A stretch of DNA of 64,000 nucleotides from Emydura subglobosa (taxonomy: Eukaryota > Chordata > Testudines > Chelidae), in NCBI GenBank assembly GCA_007922225.1, contig ML679995.1, forward strand, positions 12,603 through 76,602, read 5' to 3'. The notes under the pieces are model-generated. The model saw nothing but the letters and a program-made list of their open reading frames with translations, did not search any database and was not told the DNA's origin. Positions 54,901-64,000 of this stretch are shown here, one piece after another. Numbering within the stretch: position 1 is the stretch's first letter; the number at the start of each line of letters is the position of its first letter. The translations under genes and the position numbers were made by a program.

Positions 54901-57663
54901 AACAATAAAACAAGTTTATTAACCACAAAAGAATAGATTTCAAGTGAATACAAGTAATGAGGCATAAAAGTCAGAATTGGTTACAAGAAAAATATAAAGT
55001 AAAAGCAACTAATGCCTAATTTAACAAACGAGTGAAAGGCAAGGTCTCTCTCACTACATGTTTCAGCAATCCTAGTGGCTGAACTTCTTTCAGTCGGGAT
55101 CCCTCCCCCAGTGCAATTCTGCTTCTTTTGTTCTTCAGATGTCATGGATGCTGTGGGCAGAGAGAAAGGGAAGAATAATTTGGGGCGTCTGTCTTCCCTT
55201 CTTATAGTTCTTTGCCTTCTTCAAGAAGCATCTCTAACTGATGGTCAGGAGACAAAAAGTCTGTGTGGATGGGAACCCCAGGATGTTACTTTTTAAGATA
55301 TAGATTTTTTGCCCATGTCCTTTTTCCTGCCAATCAATTGCCATTTAGCAACTGATGACCCATTTGGCCTGTTTACATTTGGCTGAGGTGTCATCTTGTC
55401 TTTTGTCTTTGAAAAACTGATTTGGCTGCTTCCCAGACTTGTAATATGTCTTAGTAATACCATACAGTGAAATCTTACAACTTTACATACTATGTTGCTG
55501 CACATATCTTATCAGGACAGTATTGACCATAGTGTGCAAGAGGTGAATACAGGGTACAGATCATCACTGTACCCTAATACAAATAATGACAGGTTGACTC
55601 ACTTGTTTCCCCAGGTACATAAGCGGCTGGTTCAGGGAAGAGGATATGGCTGAGAGCTGGAAGCGCAAGTACTGGGAGGTGTGTAATGCCCTAAATATGG
55701 TGGGCTTCCAGGAACAGGTGAGTACCATGGGCACTCTGCCACCATCTCCACCTCCTCTGCTCAGCCTTACTTGCCCACCTGTAGAGTCCTGGAATCTCTG
55801 TTCCTGGCTGCTGTTTCCACGTTCAGTTCAGCCCATTTCTTCCAGTTGTGCTTCCCTTGTTCAGTTTGCTGTGTTGCTCACAGGCTGGCAGATTCAGAGT
55901 AGAGCTCCCTCCTTCCACGTGCCTGACCTTCCTTTCCCACCACCATTGCAGGAAGTTTGAAGTTTTGCTGGAAGGAGGCTGCTTATTGCTCATCATATGC
56001 ATGCACATGCCCGCACACACATCTGTGGATGCCAGCTCCTGGGCCATCTCTGTTGTGTATTTTAGGAGCAGGTGGACATGCAGGCAATCCTGGCTGGAGT
56101 TCTGTCTCTGGGCAATGTGACCTTTCAATCCCAGGAGAACAATGGGGCCGTGAGAGTCAGTGAAGCCTCCAGGGGGTGGCTGAAGGCTTCAGCGGTGAGT
56201 TGGAGGAAGTCTGAGTCAGAGACTCAGAGGAATGCAAGAAGGTCATCCTCCAGTGTGAGCTTTGGGGAATATTTATATTAGGAAATGCTCTTTAAATCCA
56301 TGTATGAAGGGTAGCTGAGGTCTACCACTGGGGTCCTTCCATTTTGTGAGTGCTGCTTATACTGCCCCTGACTGACCCAGCAGAGGGACTCCTATCCCTG
56401 ATCCTTAAGACGCTACAGAAGAATGAGGAGTTGTCTTAGGAATGCACCAGATTGCCCAGTGACTGGTATTTTCAAGCCCTTTTCTATCCCATCAGACACC
56501 TTACGTGGGCTTTAACCACCAGGTTACCCAGCAGGTTACCCAGCAGGTTACCCAGTTCAAAGCCAGGTTCAGAAATAGAATAGGAGATGGGGTGGGGGCT
56601 ATGGACCAATCCTTTCTCCTTAGCCCTTTGCACCCTGGCAGCGTCCAAATCCTGCTTTCTCCATATTGTATCGAAACCTGATCTGTCTTCTCTGTCCTCA
56701 AAGTTAAAACACTTGCTCAGGCACTGATCTCTCCTGTTTCAATTACTGCAACCTTTTTCTCTCTGGCCTGAGACCCATATCGCTCTCATCCCCAGTTTGT
56801 CAGAACACAGGCACTAGTCTTATTTTCCTCACCTGTTGATCTGACAGTACCACTCCTTCCACAGACCCCCTTGCACACTGCGTCAGGTCTGGTCTTGGTG
56901 GTGTGCAGTTTTCTGTCATCTGAGCTAGACTATTGCAGTTCTCACTATCAAATGCTCCCTGACCTGAAAAACTCCAGCTTGTCCAGAATGCAGCAACTCA
57001 TCTGCTTAACAGGCTGCAGTGCACAACCCCCTCCTTCGCCACCTCAGTGCCCCGCTCTCATCAATGGTTTCCCATTGAGTAGATCCAGTACTAGGTGTCT
57101 GTCTTGATTTCAAAGCCCCCCACCTTGGAATGGACCCCCATTCAGAGCTCTGACACAGCTTTTATCTCAGGCAATTAATAATATGTATAAATAATTGGGA
57201 GGTAAGTGCAGGCAATTAATAATATGTATAAATAATTGGGAGGTAAGTGAGGCTCTTCCTGGGAAAGTGTTGGGGTGAGGGCAGGTGGCAGTGGCACAGG
57301 AGGGACTAAAAGGGAGGGCGCTGTGTGTGTGCGCGAGTGAGCGAGCTGCTCTTGGGGAAAGTGGTGACTTTAGAGTCAGTGGTTTGATTCCTGCAATGTT
57401 GTCTTATTATTTACGTTACAATAGTGTCCAGAGGCCCCAGTCAAGATCATGGACCCATTGTTCTAGGCGCTGCACAGAGACAGGGAGACATGGCTGCTGC
57501 ACCATGGAACTAGGGATTGAAACTGACTATTCTCTTTGGTCCCTTCTCTTCCAGGGTCAGTTTGGAGTCCAGGAAGAAGAGCTATTGAAATGCCTCATTT
57601 CTACAGTGTCTGTAACCAGGGGAGAGCAGATTCAGCGTCTCCACACGCAGCAGCAGGCTGAGG
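42829..57663 (+). CDS. unconventional myosin motor, class III-like, 9 exons (5' part of the gene)
   Basis: This is an actin-based ATPase motor. Nine exons (42829-42948, 43423-43488, 44306-44436, 50132-50234, 52694-52796, 52884-53040, 55615-55717, 56066-56194, 57555-57663) join in phase into about 340 residues. Visible motifs are [43 protein letters not shown] (P-loop), [25 protein letters not shown] (switch I), [23 protein letters not shown] and [20 protein letters not shown] and [10 protein letters not shown] point to class III, but the MyTH4-FERM group (XV/XXXV-type) cannot be excluded. Class III proteins normally carry an N-terminal kinase. Here the ATG sits 12 codons before the motor and no kinase exon is visible upstream. 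Switch II, the converter, IQ motifs and tail lie beyond 64000. No stops or frameshifts in the exons; likely functional. Confidence 0.88.
43423..43488 (+). CDS. myosin coding exon 2
   Basis: 22 codons between acceptor acatcag and donor GTAAGT. It encodes [20 protein letters not shown] then KP. It is phase 0 at both ends. NPFQSL is a class III-type signature. Confidence 0.88.
43489..44305. other. myosin intron 2
   Basis: No coding or recognised repeat sequence. Confidence 0.45.
44306..44436 (+). CDS. myosin coding exon 3
   Basis: 131 bases between acceptor ctcccag and donor GTAAGA. It encodes [20 protein letters not shown], then [20 protein letters not shown] and IVI. It leaves AG, completed as Ser by the next exon. 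A class-typical PPHIFA-AD-AYQ-M segment precedes the P-loop. The insert GRLATGLQN before QCIVIS looks slightly longer than in other myosins. Confidence 0.87.
45420..45780 (+). repeat. L2-like LINE RT fragment
   Basis: Plus-strand words encode [20 protein letters not shown], the LDYCNSLYLGLP-type RT C-terminal motif of L2-group LINEs. Stops follow. Confidence 0.55.
46375..46505 (-). repeat. MIR-like SINE
   Basis: On the plus strand: gataggaaactgaggtgcct, gctgggagttgaacccatga and ctgcccatcccctcttctaa. This is the reverse complement layout of a MIR. Confidence 0.6.
46965..48263. mobile_element. hAT-like element with 8-bp TSD
   Basis: Ends TAGAGATGTAAAAATT and (inverted) TAGGGATTTAAAAGGG. Flanks gcgtctag (46957-46964) and gcatctag (48264-48271) match at 7 of 8. 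The inside is GC-rich and non-coding with a C run at 47091-47109. A palindrome (aatcagctgttt / aaacagctgatt) lies near 48200. An LTR is inserted within it. Confidence 0.72.
47353..48026 (+). mobile_element. solo retroviral-type LTR inside the hAT element
   Basis: TGTAG...CTACA ends, TATA-like gtataaaagagg at 47759-47770, and AATAAA at 47917-47922. This gives a U3-R-U5 layout of about 674 bases on the plus strand. No clear target duplication at these borders. The real right end may be further out (to about 48094). No viral genes. Confidence 0.6.
48800..48935 (+). repeat. ancient SINE / L2-tail-like repeat
   Basis: cagcacagtggggccctgat, ccatgattggggctcctagg, then an ataataataatag tail. Confidence 0.5.
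48936..50131. other. rest of myosin intron 3
   Basis: No coding sequence. No repeat recognised. Confidence 0.4.
50132..50234 (+). CDS. myosin coding exon 4 (P-loop)
   Basis: 103 bases between acceptor tttgacag and donor GTTAGT. The first C completes Ser, then [10 protein letters not shown] (ATP-binding P-loop) and [20 protein letters not shown] with QILQ. It follows a 5.7-kb intron full of repeats. Confidence 0.9.
50440..52030 (+). mobile_element. L3-like LINE in myosin intron 4
   Basis: Plus strand from RT start ([18 protein letters not shown] near 50540) through [13 protein letters not shown] (50805-50850), [20 protein letters not shown] (51350-51415) and the tail ggtcccttctggctttaaaa. 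Many stops. Confidence 0.7.
52694..52796 (+). CDS. myosin coding exon 5 (switch I)
   Basis: 103 bases between acceptor ttccag and donor GTGGGA. It encodes [20 protein letters not shown] and [23 protein letters not shown] is the switch I loop that binds the ATP phosphates. It leaves one base (G), completed by the next exon. Confidence 0.9.
52884..53040 (+). CDS. myosin coding exon 6
   Basis: 157 bases after an 87-base intron, between acceptor catgcag and donor GTACCA. It encodes [20 protein letters not shown], then [20 protein letters not shown] and [12 protein letters not shown]. It leaves AG. A CR1 LINE starts only about 50 bases after the donor. Confidence 0.9.
53090..54160 (+). mobile_element. 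CR1 LINE in myosin intron 6
   Basis: Plus-strand CR1 from [20 protein letters not shown] through INDLEDG-like [20 protein letters not shown] (FADD changed to FVDD), [15 protein letters not shown] sequence and the C-terminus, with tail near 54160. Frameshifts and stops throughout. Confidence 0.8.
54298..54440 (+). repeat. MIR-like SINE
   Basis: gatactggcctgacactcca, gggttccattcctggctcca and tgccatgtgaccttgcag follow the MIR box order. Confidence 0.65.
54515..55575 (-). repeat. LTR-like repeat, copy 1
   Basis: Diverged from, but parallel to, 61275-62560: acccagagtacaatctg, caagtttattaaccac (AATAAA on the minus strand), gtcagaattggttacaa, and acagtgaaatcttacaa. Family not identified; probably an LTR-type repeat in minus orientation. 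Confidence 0.5.
55615..55717 (+). CDS. myosin coding exon 7
   Basis: 103 bases between acceptor ccccag and donor GTGAGT. The first G completes Arg, then [20 protein letters not shown] and [21 protein letters not shown] is the usual motif leading into the HP-helix region of a myosin motor. Confidence 0.88.
56066..56194 (+). CDS. myosin coding exon 8
   Basis: 43 codons between acceptor ttttag and donor GTGAGT. It encodes [20 protein letters not shown], then [20 protein letters not shown] and [12 protein letters not shown] matches the VLHLGN-F consensus of myosins. Confidence 0.9.
56195..56860. other. myosin intron 8, first part
   Basis: Contains a small tandem repeat of aggttacccagc (about 3 units, 56520-56554). 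Otherwise nothing recognised. Confidence 0.45.
56861..57140 (+). repeat. L2-like LINE RT fragment
   Basis: Encodes [20 protein letters not shown] and [11 protein letters not shown], an L2-type LDYCNSL...RVQNAAARLLTG motif. Confidence 0.6.
57168..57249 (+). repeat. perfect 41-base tandem duplication
   Basis: Unit beginning caggcaattaataatatg and ending gggaggtaagtg, two identical copies (57168-57208, 57209-57249). Confidence 0.9.
57415..57500 (+). repeat. ancient SINE / L2-tail-like repeat
   Basis: aggccccagtcaagatcatg and acccattgttctaggcgctg match the repeat at 41475. A possible opposite-strand relative lies at about 57750-57850. Confidence 0.45.
57555..57663 (+). CDS. myosin coding exon 9 (last one in window)
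   Basis: 109 bases between acceptor cttccag and donor GTAAGG. It encodes [20 protein letters not shown] and [16 protein letters not shown], ending on the G of a codon expected to be Asp in the A-D-RD motif of myosins. No further myosin exon is visible up to 64000. Confidence 0.87.
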
Positions 57664-58289
57664 GTAAGGGGCAGGGCTGGAAGTTGGCTGGCATATCTAT
57701 CTTATTCATGACCTTAAGTCCTGGTGTGGTGTTGTACCAACAGTGTATGTAAGCTCTTTGGAGCAGGGATTATCTCTCCCTATGTGTTTGTACAGCTCTC
57801 CTTGTAATGGGCCCTAATTCTGAGAGGGGTCTTTAGGTGTTAGTGCAGTACACACAAGGCCTGATTTGTCAGAATTGCTGTGAACCCACAAATCTCTTTG
57901 AAGTGGATGAGAGTTGCATGTGCTGAGTACTCTTGAAAATGAAGCCAACACTAGAACAGTACTCTTCTGCTCTTTCCCATCTGGTTTTAAATGAAGTGAA
58001 AGGGCTTTTTAGTGTCTGCATTGTGGGTGTGACAGATGTGAGGATGACCAGTGCAGTAGACACCTTGCTATGGCTCTGATATTTGAATAGGGCCATTCTC
58101 TTTCTGTGATGGGCTTTTTTATTTGTCATCCACAAGTCTGGCCTTCATCCTCAGGCTGAAAGTGGTTATAAAACATGAGCCAATGCCAGCCTTGTCAGAC
58201 CACTTCCACGTCTAGGCTGGAACAAGAGTTTTCCCCATTGTGAAGAAAGAAGAAATTATTTATATGGTCCTCCATGGCAACTTGGATTG
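57664..58289. other. myosin intron 9, start
   Basis: Apart from the SINE-like words near 57770, no features seen. Confidence 0.4.
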
Positions 58290-61040
58290 CACCAAACTCA
58301 TAAGAACAGCCATGCTAAGTCAGACCAATAGTCCATTCAGCCCAGTATCCTGTCTTCCAACAGTGGCCAATACCAGGTGCTTCAGAGGGAATGAACAGAA
58401 CAGTTAATCATCAAGTGATCTATTCCGTCAGCCATTTCCAGCCTCTGGCAAACAGCAATCCCTGCCCTTCCTGGCTAATAGCCATTGATGGACCTATCAT
58501 CCATGAACTTATCTAGTTCTTTTTTGAACCCCATTATAGTCTTCAAAACATCCTCTGGCAAAGAATTCCACAGGTTGGAATGTGCGTTGTGTGAAGAAGT
58601 ACTTCCTTTTGTTTGCTTTAAACCTGCTGCCTATTAATTTCCTTCGGTGACCCCCTGGTTCTTGTGTTGTGAGATGTAAATAAGGAAGTGTTATTTACTT
58701 TCTCCACACCGTTCCTGATTTTATAGACCTCTATCATATCCCCCTTAGCCATCTCTTTTCAAAACTGAAAAGTCCCAGTGTTATTAATCTCTCCTCATAT
58801 GGAAGCTTTTCTATATTCCTAATCATTTTAGTTGCCCTTTTCTGTATTTTTCCAATTCCAATTTTTTTTTTTTTTTTTTTTTGCGATGGGGCGACTAGTT
58901 CTGCACAGTCAAGAGGTAGGCATACCATGGATTTATATAGAGGCAATCTGATATTTTCTGTCTTATTATCTATCCCTTTCCCAATGATTCCAACATTCTG
59001 TTAGCTTTTTTGACTGCCACTGCAAATTGAGTGAATGTCTTCAGAAAACTATCCACAATGACTCCAAAACCTCTTTCTTGAGTGGTAACAGCTAATATAG
59101 ACCCCATCATTTTATATGTATAGTTGGGATTATGTTTTCCAATGTGCATTACTTTGCATTTATCAGCATTGAATTTCACCTGCCCTTTTAATGCCCAGTC
59201 ACCCAGTTTTGTGAAATCCCTTTATAACTCTTCGCAGTCTGCTTTGGACTTAACTATCTTGAGTAGTTTCGTATCATCTGCAAATTTTGCCACCTCATTG
59301 TTTACCCCTTTTTCCAGGTCATTTATGAAAATGTTGAACAGGACTGATCCCAGTACAGATCCCTGGGGGACACCACTATTTACCTCTCTCCATTCTGATA
59401 ACTGACCATTTATTCCTACCCTTTGTTTTCTATCTTTTTAACCAGTTCCTGATACAGGAGAGGACCGTCCCTCTTATTCCATGACTGCTTACTTTGCTTA
59501 AGAGCCTTTGATGAAGGACCTTGTCAAAGGCTTTCTGAAAATTTAAGTACACTATATCTACTGGATCACCTTTGTCCACATGCTTGTTGACTCCCTCAGA
59601 GAATTTTAGTAGATTGGTGTGGCATGATTTCCCTTTCCAAAAACCATGTTGACTCTTCCCCAACAAATCGTATTTATATATGTGTCTGATAATTCTGTTC
59701 TTTATTGTGGTTTCAACCAGTTTGCTTGGTACTGAACATAGGCTTACTGGCTTGTAATTGCCAGGATTGCCTCTGGAGCCTTTTTAAAAAATTGACGTCA
59801 CATTAGCTATCCTCCAGTAATCTGGTACAGAAGCTGATTTAAGTGATACGTTTACATACCACAGTTCTGCAGTTTCACATTTGAGATCCTTCAGAATCCT
59901 TGGGTGAATGCCCTCTGGTCCTGGTGACTTCTTATTGTTTAGTTTATCAATTTGTTCCAATATCTCCTCTAAAGACACTTCATTCTGGGACAGTTCCTCA
60001 GATTTGTCACCTAAAAAGAATGGCTCAGGTGTAGGAATCTCCCTATCTCCCTCACACTTTTTTCAGTAGAGACTGATACAAAGAATTCATTTAGTATCTC
60101 CACAATGGCCATATCATCTTTGACTGCTCTTTTAACACCTTGGTCATCCAGTGGCCCCACTGATTTTTTGGAAGGCTTGCTGCTTCTCGTGTACTTACAA
60201 ATTTTTTGCTGGTAGTTTTTGAGTCTTTTGCTAGTTGCTCCTCAAATTTTTCTTTGGCCTGTCTAATTATACTTTTACACTTGACTTGCCAGAGTATATG
60301 CTCCTTTCTATTGTCCTCAGTAGGATTTGATTTCCAATTTTTAAAGAATGCCTTTTTGCCTCTAACTGCTTTTTTTACTTTGTTGTTTAGCCATGGTGGC
60401 ACTTTTTTGGTCCTCTTATTATGTTTTTTAATTTGGGGTATACATTTAAACTGATTATGGTGTTTTTTAAAAGTTTCCATACAGCTTCTGTGCATTTCAC
60501 TTTTGAGACTGTATCTTTTAATTTCCATTTCACAAGCTTTATTATTTTTGTATAGTTCTCCTTTCTGAAGATAAATGCTACAGTCATGGGCTTCTTTCTT
60601 TCTCCCTCTCCACAAGGATGTTAAATTTAATTATATTATAGTCGCTATTACCAAGCGGTTCAGCTATATTTACCACTTGGGCCAAATTCTGTGCTCCACT
60701 TAGGACTAAATCAATAATTGCTTCTCCCTTTGTGGGTTCCAGGATTAGCTGCTCCAAGAAACAGTGATTTATGGTGTCTAGAAATTTTATCTCTGCATCT
60801 CATTCTGAGGAGACCTATACTCCATCAGTATGGGGATATTTGAAACCCCCCATTATTATTGAGTTTTCTATTTTTACAGCCTCTCTTATCTCCCAGAATA
60901 TTTCACAATCCTCATCAATATTCTGGTCAGGTGGTCGGCGGTATATTCTTACTCAGGCAAGAATTGAGGTGATGTTGGTGGAAAAAGGGATGTGCTTCAA
61001 AGAACTTTGTTCCATCAGTTACATCATTCACTATCCAGCA
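58290..61040 (-). mobile_element. L3/CR1-like LINE, 2.7 kb, minus
   Basis: Tail at 58290. Minus-strand reading from 61040: endonuclease-side non-coding decay, then 60615-60091 (VPPWLNNKVKKAVRGKKAFF), 59978-59784 (NKKSPGPEGIHPRILKDL), 59666-59430 (SQHGFWKGKSCHTNLLKFSE, DIVYLNFQKAFDKVLHQRLL), 59179-58970 (MKFNADKCKVMHIGKHNPNY) and 58946-58734 (IQKRATKMIRNIEKLPYEER). Poly-T at 58862-58882 interrupts the C-terminal part. Frameshifted and dead. Confidence 0.8.
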
Positions 61041-61059
61041 GATTTGTCCTCAGACTAAG

Positions 61060-61275
61060 CCCCAGCCTAAGGTGATAAACTCATTTCCATCTGCAACTGC
61101 CCAGGATTTATCACCCGCAGGCTCAATTGTTGCAGTTCATTATATCTAAGAAGACACATCAGTCCCTGAGGGAGTTCTAGTTGGCACAAAACTTAGTAGC
61201 CCACCTGCTCAACATGAACATATCACCTCTGTGTCTGTACTGGCTCCCCACTGAATTGAAAGCAAAACAAATGTG
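61060..61275 (+). repeat. L2-like LINE fragment
   Basis: Words ttcattatatctaagaagac, caaaacttagtagcccacct and ctgtactggctccccactga parallel the L2-type RT end (QN-AAARLL...LHWLPI). Confidence 0.5.
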
Positions 61276-61786
61276 ATGGTCCCAGAGTGCAATCTGAACT
61301 AATGAATTGATATGTCATTCCGATTTCCCACTCCCATCCTGCTTGCTCTGCTGTGAAAACCCCCACTCCTGGGTTTACACACATTCTTCATCAGCTAAAC
61401 ATCTCCCAGCTAAGTGAGTGAGTGCTTTTAGCCACTCTTTGGATTCTACAACAGAATGACACTAGGAAATACCCTTAATCCCAGATGCAACCCTAGGAAC
61501 CTCTGTCTTACAATGTTCCGTTATGCCCACTGAACAATGTAAGATCATATAAATTTGTCAGTTTAACAAAGAAATTGATATCCACCAGTCTTGTTATTCT
61601 CAGTGAAGTCCCCAACACACTTCAAACCAAACGCACTGCTTTAGGTAGAGCAAACAAAACAAACTTATTAACTACAGAAGAATTTTAAATGACAAGTCAA
61701 AGCATAACAAGTCAGATTTGGTCAAAAAAATAAAAGTAAACACATTCTAAGCTAAGCTTAACACTTTCAACGACCTTACAAACTTA

Positions 61787-61952
61787 AGAGTTCCAGAGAG
61801 GTAGCTGTGTTAGTCTATACAGCAAAAACAATGAGAGAAATGATACAGATACTACCAATTGCATCTGAGGAAGTGAGCTGAAGTTCACGAAAGCTTATGC
61901 CGACTGAAATTAAATTTGTTAGCCTTTAAAATACTACAGAACTCTCGTTGTT
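61787..61952 (+). mobile_element. retroposed fragment with 12-bp TSD, Penelope-like
   Basis: Flanked by the perfect 12-bp repeat CTTACAAACTTA (61775-61786 and 61953-61964). The body has gtagctgtgttagtctatac, gttcacgaaagcttatgc and aaatttgttagcctttaaa, which I recognise as a common reptile repeat probably derived from a Penelope-like retroelement. It carries the hammerhead-like core listed separately. Confidence 0.6.
61861..61900 (+). ncRNA. hammerhead-ribozyme-like motif
   Basis: Order of elements: GCAT (61861-61864), CTGAGGA (61865-61871, fits core CUGANGA), one extra A (61872), stem II GTGAGC/GTTCAC with loop TGAA (61873-61888, one G-U pair), GAAA (61889-61892), self-complementary A-GC-T as a minimal stem III, then predicted cleavage after CTT (61896) and ATGC (61897-61900) closing stem I with GCAT. 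Hammerheads with very short stem III are known in Penelope-like elements. The extra A is non-standard and activity is unknown. Confidence 0.45.
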
Positions 61953-61978
61953 CTTACAAACTTAGGCGATTCTCACCA

Positions 61979-62001
61979 CAGGCTGGCTGGCTGGCTGGCT
62001 T
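61979..62001 (+). repeat. (GGCT)n short tandem repeat
   Basis: Five tandem GGCT units. Confidence 0.85.
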
Positions 62002-62560
62002 ACCTTCAGTGAGGCTCTTCCCTTTGGTCAGCACTTCAGTTGCTTGGTGGTGTTAATAGATGGAAGAGAACATGGCAAATGTCTCCCCTTTTTATAATAC
62101 TCCTTCTCCACTGTGGGACTTTGCTCCTTTCCTTCAGGGTCAGATGACAAACAATGTCCTTATATGGACTCCTCCATGTCCTCAGTCAGTGAGCATTACC
62201 TCCTCCTGGTTCCAAACTGACCAAGGGAAGGGAGGTAACTCACTCAAGAATCCAATTAATCCTTAGGCCAGTCCTTTGTTCCTGGAAGGCTGAGCTGGGT
62301 TTATCCTATACATGCCTTGTGAGGTGTGAACTGCCCCTTTGCTCCTGGAGATTTTTGCTTGGTCATGTTTCAAGCCACAAGGACACATCTTTGAGAATAT
62401 TACACAGTGAAATCTTACAATTATACGTATAAAATTGCAACCTATATACTACTATAACGATGATCAGCACATCATGAGCATTCCAAAAACATCTAACATG
62501 CCATACTTTGCGTTAGACAACACACAATTACACTATAAGGGTGAACATGGGGGTGAAGGG

Positions 62561-64000
62561 CATCACAACAAGGTCTTTGCCTGATACTCATAAGCTGTTG
62601 ATGGGATCATGAGAGACATCCCTGCCTTTGCAGCCAGGAACTCCCATAGCTGCACTCCACCAAAACAATTAATCTCTTTCAGTGGGAGAGGGCTTCTGAA
62701 TGCAGGAGGCAGAGCTACCAAAGGTCCCAGACCTAGAATATGAAACTCTGCCATAGGAGGGGAGATCATTGGCCTCTTCATACTTTGAACTAAAACTCAT
62801 TACATTGACTTAGTTTCCCCAATGTGCTATATGCATACAGAGCACAACCATCCCACTTGCTCATTCCCATATACACAAACTTTTTTTTTTTTTTTTTTTT
62901 AAAGTCCCAGGGAAAGGTTAAAGCTGCCTGCACCCCTAGATCCCCTTGGTCTCTGGGTTGTCCCTTAGTGCCTACTTTCAGTTCTTGCAAATTGCTCTGC
63001 CCTTCATGGATTCTTTTATTCATGCCCTGCTAGACCAAAAGTAGGGTAGATACCTAGATTCACAAACCTGTGTGTTGCAGATGCCCCTCTAAGTTGAGAA
63101 CTTGCTCAACTGTCTCTCCAGAAGTGGGAATTTCTGAGATGCTCAATGACTTTTGTTTAAAAAATTTGTTTATTTAATAGAGTAAAAAGATGATTTACAA
63201 ACAAAACGAATTTAACCGCGTCTCTTCTGGCTAGATTTAATCTTTCATATATGCCTATGAGCCAGGTGGTCTTTCTTCAGTTACTTCATAAACATCATGT
63301 TTCTCTCTCTCTCTTTCTGTTAGGTTTTAGTCCATCATGCTGGTGTGTGCATGTGTGTGTTTGTCACTGTCCTAAAGAAGCTGGCCCCATTAATCTATTC
63401 CCTGGGGATTGTGTTCCCACTGACCTAAACTGGTTTCCTTGGTCTGCTGGAGCTTGCAGTTGAGCTAATCACAGTGAATGTCTTTGAGACTGTGTAATTG
63501 TTACTTGTACTCATGGGTGTGTTGCACCCTCACTGATGAGGAGGTAGTTAATTTTCTTCCTGCTGCTAAGGAACCCAGACTCCCCCTGCAGCTTCAGAAT
63601 ACTCTTAGTACACAGGCCAGTGAAATCAGATTTCAGCTACAGATCAAAATATACAATTAATACAGGGACATGTGGTCATTGTCACAAACCCTGTAAACTT
63701 TATCAATTCTTTCTGCTACAGGCTGAGAAAAGGGAGAGAAATACTATTATTATTTCTATTAATAACAGAATATTCCATTGATGGGGCCCATGTAAGTGCA
63801 GAAGGCTTATCCACATGATTATTTAGTGAGTGACAAGCTGGAGCATAAACCTATGGCCCTTTCGCCTGCCATGCAGCAGTTGGCTGTATGGACCCTGCTA
63901 TTGTGCACGAACTGCTCTTAGTACACTTTGATCTCCTGCTGTTTGAAACAGCAAAAGCAGGTGAGAAGTCAAGTGGGGAAATAAGGCTTAAAAATCATAC
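62561..64000. other. unassigned, intronic to the myosin gene by inference
   Basis: Poly-T at 62882-62900. No further myosin exon or recognised repeat. Short frames only. Confidence 0.4.

Larger units (their letters stand above)
61276..62560 (-). repeat. LTR-like repeat, copy 2
   Basis: Same family and orientation as 54515-55575 (aacaaacttattaactac, gtcagatttggtcaaa, cacagtgaaatcttacaa). A TATA-like ttataaaaggggag on the minus strand lies near 62085. Interrupted by a 166-bp retroposed fragment. Confidence 0.5.

Noticed and set aside
55075..55296. 73-codon open frame
   Set aside because: Falls inside the LTR-like repeat copy 1, with no motif.
54515..62560. Two parallel LTR-like repeats 6.7 kb apart as the ends of one provirus
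   Set aside because: They flank normal myosin exons and other old repeats, are strongly diverged from each other, and no gag/pol/env lies between them.
28271..62910. Poly-T followed by aaagtcc at both 28294 and 62901
   Set aside because: Seven shared bases after a homopolymer, with unrelated flanks. Most likely coincidence.

Overview
The window looks like vertebrate, most likely turtle (or at least sauropsid), nuclear DNA. It has spliced protein-coding exons in long introns, many CR1/L3-type LINEs, DIRS-type retrotransposons whose terminal region looks like those I know from turtles, hAT DNA transposons with 8-bp target-site duplications, solo retroviral LTRs and old MIR/L2-like repeats. I see no prokaryotic genes, operons, CRISPR arrays or tRNA/rRNA genes. 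Species and repeat family names come from recognition, not from a search.

Two host genes can be read. On the minus strand, five coding exons between 31584 and 8626 join in phase into the first about 150 residues of a RhoGEF whose best match is ARHGEF39. They cover most of the DH domain; the PH part is not in the window and should lie to the left. On the plus strand, nine exons from 42829 to 57663 join in phase into about 340 residues of an unconventional myosin motor. It has a P-loop, switch I and class III-like signatures, and no protein-kinase domain ahead of the motor. The rest of this gene lies to the right. A CpG-rich segment at about 40.25-40.96 kb lies between the divergently oriented genes and is a candidate shared promoter.

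Layout: 1-2672 degenerate DIRS element (minus). 2673-8460 one old L3-like LINE (minus) broken by a plus CR1 fragment, a 2.2-kb CR1 and a 403-bp hAT element. 8626-10366 ARHGEF39 exons 5 and 4. 10.46-11.57 kb DIRS-like end and LINE. 12.33-18.25 kb two more DIRS copies on the same strand, one split by a CR1 and one by a solo LTR. 19.9-21.2 kb exons 3 and 2. 21.7-28.0 kb a layered nest: LINE, then hAT, then CR1. 29.2-30.2 kb relic of a TTF-finger hAT transposase. 31.4 kb exon 1. 31.8-38.9 kb LINE mosaic. 39.4-41 kb repeat and CpG island. 42.8-57.7 kb myosin exons with repeat-filled introns. 58.3-61.0 kb 2.7-kb LINE (minus). 61.3-62.6 kb LTR-like repeat carrying a retroposed fragment with a hammerhead-ribozyme-like core.

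The host genes are ordinary in content but heavily stretched by transposons. The parts most worth a second look are the kinase-less class III-like myosin, the hammerhead-like motif, and the well-dated transposon nesting with readable target-site duplications.
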